Of a stretch of 5,228 nt of DNA, positions 1 through 5,228 are shown piece by piece. Each line of letters opens with the position of its first letter. The first letter of the stretch is position 1. Under the pieces are notes generated by a model, which saw only the letters and a program-made list of their open reading frames with translations, had not been told where the DNA came from and searched no databases. The stretch comes from Thermoplasmata archaeon (GTDB lineage Archaea; Thermoplasmatota; Thermoplasmata; Lutacidiplasmatales; UBA184), in assembly GCA_021792485.1 (NCBI GenBank), contig JAJYUO010000011.1:1-5228 (forward strand). Reading direction: 5' to 3'. The position numbers and the translations under genes were made by a program.

Positions 1-1109
1 GTCGATCCGCCATAGCCCAGATTGGTGAGAACCGGGACCTGAAGGGCGACCCAAGGAACGTTGCTGAAGAGCTGGGCTCCGACCACGCTCGTCCCGGTGA
101 TGCCAAGGATCCCGTAGGCCGCGTGCGAGGGTCCGATCGCCGGCAACCCCGCCTCCACCAGCGCGATGACGCCGGCCGAGAGCGCTCCCGCGACGACGAC
201 GAAGAGCCCCGCGAAGAGCGTCAGGATCCTCAGGTCGATCGACCGGACGACCTCCGCCCGGCCCGGAGAGATCGCCAGCAGGAGGAGGGCTCCGGCGACC
301 GCAGGGATCCAGTCGGCGATGCTGGGAGTTCCCAAAAACAGTGTCGAGAAACCGAGACCCAGCAAGACGGCGATGATCGCCGGGAAGAGCGCAAGGACCG
401 GATGGCGAACGAGGCGGCGCCCCCAGCCGTCCCGGGGCAGCAGCGCCAACGGCGGTCCCCGAACGCGTTCGAGCGCGGCTTTCGCTGGGCGGAGGCTCGT
501 GCGGAAGACCCAGCGAAGGTACAATCCTCCGAGCAAAAGGCCGGCTCCGACAGGTAGCAACAGATAGCGCAGGAACGTGAGAAGGGGGGTGGAGAGCCCG
601 CTCGAGATCGAGATGAGCAGGTTCTGAGGGTTCCCGAGCGGCGTGAGCGTGCTTCCGACCGTCACCGCGAAGGCCGCGGTCAAGAGCAAGGGTTTCGGGT
701 CGGCGTCGATCCTCCTCGAGATCGAGAACATGATCGGGATCGCGATGAGGATCAGTGCGTCGTTGACGATGAACGCGGACAGGATCCCGAATCCCACAAA
801 GACGAACCAAGGCAGGTCTTCCGGGGTTCGCGCGGCGTGCAGCATCCACCGGGCGAGATGATCGAGGGCTCCGGAGCGCTCGAGCGCGCCCGCGAAGACG
901 AAGAGGGCAGCCAGGAAGGCGAGAACCGGAACTCCCGCCAGGAGGGCCGAGACAGCGCCCAGAGGGGTGAGCACGAGCGTCGCGACGGTCACAACGGCCC
1001 CGATACCTAGGATCGCCCACACGGGGGGACCACGGCCCACGATCTGGCGCAGGAGGATGGCGCCGAAGATCGCGACGAACACCACGAGACCCACGATGTT
1101 GGTCGTCAC
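1..1109 (-). CDS. ArsB/SLC13 (CitMHS) superfamily anion transporter, C-terminus cut by window edge
   Basis: Secondary transporter of the ion transporter superfamily that includes ArsB, NhaD and SLC13/CitMHS, acting in the cytoplasmic membrane. The reading frame is open for 369 codons from a GTG to the left edge. Hydrophobic helices are visible at about residues 5-20, 30-47, 53-75 and 102-125, with more after a charged loop around 200-240. Two landmarks fit the inverted-repeat fold: Asn116-Asp117 inside a helix followed by the hairpin motif GNPQNL (residues 159-164), and in the second half SNVPWV (349-353 onward). The matching second hairpin motif would lie just past the edge, so perhaps 40-70 residues are missing. 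The GTG is the only start candidate I find before the first helix; GGGGG six bases upstream is a weak ribosome binding site. The substrate (arsenite, dicarboxylate, sulfate, or Na+/H+ exchange) cannot be decided from sequence, so no symbol is given. It diverges from the HNH gene. Confidence 0.9.
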   Translation of the reverse strand, partial: MTTNIVGLVVFVAIFGAILLRQIVGRGPPVWAILGIGAVVTVATLVLTPLGAVSALLAGVPVLAFLAALFVFAGALERSGALDHLARWMLHAARTPEDLPWFVFVGFGILSAFIVNDALILIAIPIMFSISRRIDADPKPLLLTAAFAVTVGSTLTPLGNPQNLLISISSGLSTPLLTFLRYLLLPVGAGLLLGGLYLRWVFRTSLRPAKAALERVRGPPLALLPRDGWGRRLVRHPVLALFPAIIAVLLGLGFSTLFLGTPSIADWIPAVAGALLLLAISPGRAEVVRSIDLRILTLFAGLFVVVAGALSAGVIALVEAGLPAIGPSHAAYGILGITGTSVVGAQLFSNVPWVALQVPVLTNLGYGGS

Positions 1110-1127
1110 CGGCTTCCCCCGCGGAGG

Positions 1128-1148
1128 AGAGGGAGATTCTCTCCTTCT
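1128..1148. repeat. Imperfect palindrome upstream of the transporter start
   Basis: The arms AGAGGGAGA (1128-1136) and TCTCCTTCT (1140-1148) are separated by TTC. Eight of nine pairs are Watson-Crick and one is G-T. It lies 19 bases outside the transporter GTG, a position suited to a repressor operator or a leader hairpin in the transporter transcript. On that transcript the inner stem GGAGA/UCUCC would hide a GGAG. Function is inferred only. Confidence 0.4.
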
Positions 1149-1266
1149 TAGCGCCGGCCGGGAAGGGGGAGCCGCTGGAGCGGAACGTTCATGGGCGTAG
1201 GGCGCACCGACCTCCCCCGTGGCGCCCGAGCGATCCCGGCCTACCTCGGGCGTTGCGGTCGGGCCT

Positions 1267-1271
1267 GGAGG
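1267..1271 (+). promoter_or_regulatory. Ribosome binding site GGAGG that decides the HNH start
   Basis: GGAGG matches the core of the archaeal Shine-Dalgarno consensus and stands seven bases before the TTG at 1279. The alternative GTG at 1219 is preceded by a C-rich stretch with no such site. This favours the shorter protein. Confidence 0.6.
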
Positions 1272-1278
1272 CCGTCTA

Positions 1279-1680
1279 TTGAGCCTGTCGGCAGCATGGC
1301 TCGAAGATGGGGCTCGTCGTCGGACCGAAGCCCGACGGGCACGCCGGTGCGTGGAGTGCTCGCACCCCCTGCCCAGTTCCCGATCTCCGTACTGCTCGCG
1401 GAATTGTCGGTGGAAGTTCCACGGCCATTACTTCTGGGACGCGGCGCGGATCTACGTGAAGCGTAGGGACCGCTACACCTGCGCCGGCTGTCGTCGGCGG
1501 TTCCGATCCAAGGAGCTCGAGGTCGACCACATCGTCGAGATCGCGCGCGGGGGAGCCGCCCTCGAGTACACGAACCTGCAGACGCTCTGCACGCAATGTC
1601 ACCGCGCCAAGACGCGGGCGTATCTTACCGCCCGGGCGCTCGGGCCGGCCGTTGAGTCAGAGGTCCCCTCCCCCCTATGA
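1279..1680 (+). CDS. HNH endonuclease family protein with two zinc-binding cysteine clusters
   Basis: Small basic protein of 133 residues from TTG 1279, or 153 from GTG 1219. An N-terminal cluster has CVEC (Cys24, Cys27) and CSRNC (Cys39, Cys43), a likely structural zinc site. After a basic linker, a second cluster CAGC (Cys68, Cys71) and CTQC (Cys104, Cys107) frames the HNH core: Asp83-His84 in the strand VDHI, Asn99 in the TNL motif, and His108 directly after the last cysteine. These are the usual metal-binding and catalytic positions of the beta-beta-alpha-metal nuclease fold and none is missing, so it should be active in cutting or nicking DNA. No target-recognition domain, intein or intron is seen around it, so its role (repair, defence or mobile-element remnant) is open. 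The stop is 34 bases before the next gene. The start is the least certain point; the family call is strong. Confidence 0.87.
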   Translation: MSLSAAWLEDGARRRTEARRARRCVECSHPLPSSRSPYCSRNCRWKFHGHYFWDAARIYVKRRDRYTCAGCRRRFRSKELEVDHIVEIARGGAALEYTNLQTLCTQCHRAKTRAYLTARALGPAVESEVPSPL

Positions 1681-1714
1681 GCGCGTGCGTTCGTGACCGA
1701 CCCGGGAAGTTCAC

Positions 1715-1957
1715 ATGCGCCGACTGATCGCGGTCGCGATCTCCTCCTTGATCGGGTTGGTCGTTGTCGCCGTCCTGTACGGCCGGTATCCGTTACCCTC
1801 GGGGGACTTTGCCCTCACGTCCGTAGCCCTCTACGCCTCGCTCGCGCTCCTGGCCGTCGGGCTGCTGTGCTTCATCTCGCTCCTCGTCAGCGGCCTGATC
1901 CTCCTCATGAACTGGGGCGCCGAACGCCAGAACTCGCGCGACGAGCGACCCCGATAG
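1715..1957 (+). CDS. Small two-helix membrane protein of unknown function
   Basis: Encodes 80 residues beginning MRRL. Two hydrophobic stretches are visible, about residues 4-22 and 34-65. The second is long enough for a tilted helix or a broken hairpin and contains one cysteine. The loop between them holds YGRYPLPSGD, and the tail is short and charged (AERQNSRDERPR). Two arginines at the N-terminus and the charged C-terminus both suggest cytoplasmic ends, placing the loop outside. GGGA seven bases before the ATG is a weak ribosome binding site. It lies 34 bases after the HNH gene and 90 before the thermopsin gene. I do not recognise a family. Codon choice and the clean hydrophobic pattern support a real gene, although overlapping frames of similar length exist on both strands. 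Confidence 0.68.
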   Translation: MRRLIAVAISSLIGLVVVAVLYGRYPLPSGDFALTSVALYASLALLAVGLLCFISLLVSGLILLMNWGAERQNSRDERPR

Positions 1958-2047
1958 ATGCGGGAGCGGCGGCACCGAGCCACGCCGGGGTTCCTCCGGA
2001 TGAGCCACGCCGGATAGGTTGATGTGTAGCGCCCTCAGTACGGCGGT
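1958..2047 (+). promoter_or_regulatory. Probable promoter region of the thermopsin gene
   Basis: Ninety bases with no credible gene. They hold a 12-base direct repeat and then a locally A/T-richer stretch GATAGGTTGATGTGTAG (2013-2029). If GATAGGTTGA acts as a weak TATA element, transcription would begin about 26 bases downstream, close to the GTG at 2048, giving a leaderless or nearly leaderless mRNA. That would fit the absence of a ribosome binding site just before that GTG. This is inference; the element is far from the archaeal consensus. Confidence 0.3.
1977..2013. repeat. Direct repeat GAGCCACGCCGG, two copies 25 bases apart
   Basis: Exact 12-base copies occupy 1977-1988 and 2002-2013, separated by 13 bases that include GGTTCCTCC. 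The spacing from start to start is 25 bases, about two and a half DNA turns. The repeat ends just before the A/T-richer patch upstream of the thermopsin start, which suits a paired regulator-binding site, but a chance repeat in GC-rich DNA cannot be excluded. Confidence 0.5.
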
Positions 2048-5000
2048 GTGTCCTGGAGAGTTCCCCTCGCGATCGCCGTGGCGGCGCTGATGGTCCTCAG
2101 CGTCGCGGGAGGGATCGTTCTCGCTTCCGCCCTTCCGAGCTCCGCATCGAGCCCGGCATCGACCGTCACGTCGACGTCGTCGGGCGTCAATCCGGCGCCG
2201 CTTCGCGTGTCGGCCAGCGGAGCCGCTCCGGCCCCCCTGCCGGCGTTTTGTTCCTCGCTCCGGACCACCCGCTCGGATCCCGCCTACGCCTCGTTTGTCG
2301 CTCACGTCGATTCGCTTGCGGCGGGGTTCCGTTCGAGCCATCTCCCCGACGCTTCGGCCCTACTGCCCTACGCGGGACCCGTGGCCGATCAGACCGTTGG
2401 CGGGATCCCGATGGCTGGCAGCGTGTTGAGCTCCGAGTGCGATGCGACGGGGGTCCACCAGGCCGGATCCCAGACGTCCTCGCCCGGCGTTGCCTACGAC
2501 GGTCAGATATGGGCCAACGGCTCCTCACCGATCGACCGGGTCCTGAACTCCAATAGCGTGGCGGCGACGCTGACGGTCAACTCCTCGGCGAATTTCTACC
2601 CGAGCAGCGGAACCCCCTCGCTGTGGGGGGCTCAAGAGAACCTCGTGCTCCCGAACGTGACGATCTTCGGTCAGGAGTGCCCGGCGACCCCGTGTGCCGG
2701 CAACGGCACCGGCAGCTACGCGTTCTGGACCCAGAACGTCCTCTCCTACGACACGTTCAACGACACGATGTACTTCGTCGACGATACGTGGAACTTCACG
2801 AGCGGCGGCTCGTCGATGTACAACTCGTCGCTCGTCGGCTGGTCTCCGAACGGCGGGAACTACACCGGCGTGTGGGTCGCCTACTCTCCGTACTACTACG
2901 TGCCCCCGCCATTCACCGTGACGCTGTACCTGAACACCTCGGTCAACGATGCGGGCGACCAGGTCCTCTGGTTCAACTACAGCATCCACTCGCCCACGAT
3001 CACGATATCGAACGGCAACTACGATTACCTCGTCTTCGCCTCCCAACCTCTTTCGGGCCCGCGGATCGCCGTGGCACCGCCGCAGTTCCAGGCCAGCGCG
3101 ACCCAGACGCATATCGTGACCGAGGGTTACGAGTTCGATGCGTTCCTGGGAGCCGACGACGGGGCGAACCAACTGGTCCTCGGAGCGAACGCCACGATGC
3201 GGCTTCAGTACTGTACGCAGCAACCCTACTGCACCCCGACCAACTACACGTATGCGAATGTACCCGCGGCGGTCAACTTCGGCAGCCAAACCGGTGAGCA
3301 GGCGATCGGGGTCGCCGTGAACTATGCCGGTACCACCGCCTATCTCACCGGCGGCCCGGCGATTCTGCACGGGCTGTGGAACTACACCGGGATTGGGGGA
3401 GTCACCCCGGGATCGGTTCCCGTGACCAACGCGATCGCCGTGGCAGGTTCCCCGGATCCGGGCGGGTCGACTCCGTACGTCTTCGTCTTCTTCGAGAATC
3501 GGGCGTTCGCCGACGAAGGCTACCAGTGGGCTCCGGACGTGGGCACGTGGTACCTCATGCCCGGAACATACAACGTGAGCGTTCTCCTCGCCGACTATAC
3601 GCCGATGAACACGACGCTCATCGTCCCGGCGTCGGGCTCCGCCCGGCTCGCGGTGACGCTATCCTACAACGACCGGATGGGGGTCTATACCCCCTTATGG
3701 GCGTTCGGCAACGCCCAGCTCGCCGGGATATCGACGTCGGGGAACGGGACGGTCGAGAATCCCTATCGGGCCTTTAACAACCCCACCACGGGCTACGACG
3801 GCATGGTCGCGGGCGTCCTGAGCCCGCTCTTCCAGAGTTGGAACGACTACCTTTTCGCGTCGTTCACCGGCGTCTTGTTCTCCCACACCAGCGCGTACGT
3901 CGATCTCAACGACCTCCCGGCCTTCTCCGTCTGTACCCCGGGCGCCTGCCCATCGGGAAGTCCCAGCCTCGACATCGGGATCGAGCTCTTCGAGACGTCC
4001 CACGTAACCTTGTCCAACGATTCGGACATTCAGGGGTGGCCGGCCTGGTTCGAGATCTCGTTCTACATGACGGTCCCTTCGTCGCAGAATCCGGCCCCGC
4101 AAGCCGACGTGTACGTCTGGAACTCCACGAGGGACCTGATCATGTCGAACACGTTCGTCGGGACGCCGACCCTCTACCCAGGAGAGACGGTCCCTCCGGA
4201 CGAACTCGTTCTCTACGGCGGTTCGGGAAACGTCGTCTGGGGCAACACGTTCGAAAACCCCGCCGGGGTGCCGCTCCCGGGCGAGACCTACGCCGGCATC
4301 GGAGAGGCCGATCACGGGGACCTCATCTACAACAACAACTTCAGCGTCGACAACCCGGTCGTCCTCCTCCCGTACAACTGGCCGAACGTCGCCGACTGCC
4401 TTCCGCAGTCGCTCGGGGGCTGTGCGAACAACGCTACGGGGAGCGGATGGTACTACAATGTTGCCGCGAACGTCATCGGCAACACGTGGAACGTCACGCC
4501 TCAGCCCGCCTCCTCGGTCTCCTACACGATCAACGGCGTACGCCTCAGCGGAAATATCCTCGGGCCGAGCATCGCGACCCAGGGGGGGAATTACTTCTGG
4601 AATTATGGGACGAGCACCGCGGTCAGCCCGAACAACCGCACGACGCTGCCGTACGTTGCCCGCTTCTTTTACAGCGATTGGTCGAACATCTATCCCCTCG
4701 GGTGTGGGAGTCTTCAGGTACCGGGGGGCGCATGCGGGACCGCACCGCCCATCGTCGGCGCCTACGAGAACGGGATCGCGGTGAAAGGGGACTACGCTCC
4801 CTACGGGCCGATCATCACGTTCCGCATGGCCGGCCTGCCCGCCGGAACGAGTTGGACCGTCACCATCGGAGGGGTCTCCTACTCGACCAACAAAACATCC
4901 CTCTCCATCACCGAGCCCTACGGGACCTACCACTTCCACATCCAAGCGCCCGGGTATGTCGCGTCGCGGGGATCGGGCACGATCGTCGCGAGCGGGGCGC

Positions 5001-5228
5001 CGACCGTCCACGAGACGTTCACCGTGGCGCCACCCCCGCCGTTCCCGCCCCTCTACGTCTATGCGGTGATCGCGGTCGCTCTCCTGATCATCGTGATCGT
5101 GGCCGTGGTCATCCTCATGCGCCGCCCGCCTCGATCGGTCACGCCCGAGCCGGATCCGACCCCCTCCACTGCCCCGTGTGCGCCCCTGCCCGCCCGCGCC
5201 CCCGGACCGCACGCCCAAAGCAGACCCC
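2048..5228 (+). CDS. Giant membrane-anchored thermopsin-family (peptidase A5) surface protein, 3' end beyond window
   Basis: Acid-protease family known from the thermopsin of Sulfolobus acidocaldarius; here 1060 codons without a stop. Order: signal peptide (1-28, ending LASA); Ser/Thr/Pro linker to about 65; thermopsin domain about 110-410, with YAFWTQNV (224-231), the strand PPFTVTLYLN (288-297) and EFDAFLG (362-368); a region with GVYTPLWAFGN (from 545) and ENPYRAF (from 570); right-handed beta-helix-like turns about 690-840 (NVVWGNTF, LIYNNNF, NVIGNTW, GVRLSGNIL); a GLPAGTSWTV beta module (922-993); one membrane helix (1002-1024) followed by RR and a proline-rich cytoplasmic tail. It should face outward, held by the C-terminal helix. 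Twenty-three N-x-S/T sequons and five short cysteine pairs support export. The catalytic residues of family A5 are not evident, and no D-T-G motif is visible, so activity is inferred. GTG 2048 is the first start after the in-frame stop at 2027; ATG 2090 would cut into the signal peptide. Confidence 0.93.
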   Translation, partial: MSWRVPLAIAVAALMVLSVAGGIVLASALPSSASSPASTVTSTSSGVNPAPLRVSASGAAPAPLPAFCSSLRTTRSDPAYASFVAHVDSLAAGFRSSHLPDASALLPYAGPVADQTVGGIPMAGSVLSSECDATGVHQAGSQTSSPGVAYDGQIWANGSSPIDRVLNSNSVAATLTVNSSANFYPSSGTPSLWGAQENLVLPNVTIFGQECPATPCAGNGTGSYAFWTQNVLSYDTFNDTMYFVDDTWNFTSGGSSMYNSSLVGWSPNGGNYTGVWVAYSPYYYVPPPFTVTLYLNTSVNDAGDQVLWFNYSIHSPTITISNGNYDYLVFASQPLSGPRIAVAPPQFQASATQTHIVTEGYEFDAFLGADDGANQLVLGANATMRLQYCTQQPYCTPTNYTYANVPAAVNFGSQTGEQAIGVAVNYAGTTAYLTGGPAILHGLWNYTGIGGVTPGSVPVTNAIAVAGSPDPGGSTPYVFVFFENRAFADEGYQWAPDVGTWYLMPGTYNVSVLLADYTPMNTTLIVPASGSARLAVTLSYNDRMGVYTPLWAFGNAQLAGISTSGNGTVENPYRAFNNPTTGYDGMVAGVLSPLFQSWNDYLFASFTGVLFSHTSAYVDLNDLPAFSVCTPGACPSGSPSLDIGIELFETSHVTLSNDSDIQGWPAWFEISFYMTVPSSQNPAPQADVYVWNSTRDLIMSNTFVGTPTLYPGETVPPDELVLYGGSGNVVWGNTFENPAGVPLPGETYAGIGEADHGDLIYNNNFSVDNPVVLLPYNWPNVADCLPQSLGGCANNATGSGWYYNVAANVIGNTWNVTPQPASSVSYTINGVRLSGNILGPSIATQGGNYFWNYGTSTAVSPNNRTTLPYVARFFYSDWSNIYPLGCGSLQVPGGACGTAPPIVGAYENGIAVKGDYAPYGPIITFRMAGLPAGTSWTVTIGGVSYSTNKTSLSITEPYGTYHFHIQAPGYVASRGSGTIVASGAPTVHETFTVAPPPPFPPLYVYAVIAVALLIIVIVAVVILMRRPPRSVTPEPDPTPSTAPCAPLPARAPGPHAQSRP

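Larger units (their letters stand above)
1110..1278. other. Divergent non-coding region between transporter and HNH gene
   Basis: This stretch separates the two divergent start codons. Open frames crossing it are short and show no recognisable protein. It contains an imperfect palindrome close to the transporter start and a clear GGAGG before the HNH start. No convincing archaeal TATA box is visible on either strand; the only A-rich patch on the minus strand is TAAGAAGGAGAGAAT (about 1136-1150). If the HNH protein actually begins at the GTG at 1219, the non-coding part shrinks to about 110 bases. Confidence 0.6.

Noticed and set aside
123..567. Overlapping plus-strand frames of 133-144 codons
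   Set aside because: They run opposite the transporter and read as Arg/Asp/Gln/Ser-rich strings; the minus-strand frame gives a clean multi-helix protein.
1958..2017. Small 19-codon frame beginning right after the stop of the two-helix gene, in the thermopsin frame
   Set aside because: Very short, basic, no ribosome binding site, and separated from the thermopsin GTG by two in-frame stops (2015 and 2027), so it is neither a gene nor an N-terminal extension.
1693..2022. 109-codon plus-strand frame overlapping the two-helix gene
   Set aside because: Pro/Arg/His-rich product with no pattern; the frame at 1715-1957 has a coherent hydrophobic layout instead.
1958..2047. Terminator, tRNA or CRISPR-like array between genes
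   Set aside because: No T-run, no cloverleaf arms and only two repeat copies; a direct repeat is all that can be supported.
2525..3370. 281-codon open frame on the minus strand
   Set aside because: Antisense shadow of the thermopsin domain with low-complexity Arg/Val-rich composition and no recognisable motif.
3695..5218. 507-codon open frame on the minus strand
   Set aside because: It lies opposite the thermopsin-like gene, whose frame gives recognisable motifs, a signal peptide and a membrane helix. The minus-strand product is an Arg/Asp/Gly/Val-rich string with no domain, as expected opposite GC-rich codons.

Overview
The window looks like genomic DNA from a GC-rich archaeon, most likely a member of the Thermoplasmatota. 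This is an inference from protein content: a very large thermopsin-type (peptidase A5) surface protein, a GLPxGTSW-type beta module next to its C-terminal membrane anchor, and a two-zinc-site HNH protein of a style often met in that phylum. No rRNA or tRNA is present to confirm it. Codons end mostly in G or C, so long open frames occur by chance on the opposite strand of real genes; most notably 3695-5218 on the minus strand is only a shadow.

Layout. Positions 1-1109 hold, on the minus strand, the first 369 codons of a multi-helix anion transporter of the ArsB/SLC13 (CitMHS) superfamily; its C-terminus lies beyond the left edge. A non-coding divergent region (about 1110-1278) follows, with an imperfect palindrome near the transporter start. 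Three plus-strand genes then run to the right edge: a short HNH endonuclease (1279-1680, start set by a GGAGG ribosome binding site), a tiny two-helix membrane protein (1715-1957), and a giant membrane-anchored thermopsin-like protein (2048 to beyond 5228) that fills 60% of the window. The last has a signal peptide, a thermopsin domain, a second conserved region running into right-handed beta-helix-like repeats, a GLPxGTSW module, one membrane helix and a proline-rich tail. It carries 23 N-glycosylation sequons and five closely spaced cysteine pairs, as expected of a protein exposed outside the cell.

How they might work together. The HNH and two-helix genes are 34 bases apart and may be co-transcribed. 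The thermopsin gene is separated by 90 bases containing a 12-base direct repeat and an A/T-richer patch, so it probably has its own promoter. I see no evidence that the transporter, nuclease and protease form one pathway. The most distinctive object is the modular thermopsin protein itself.
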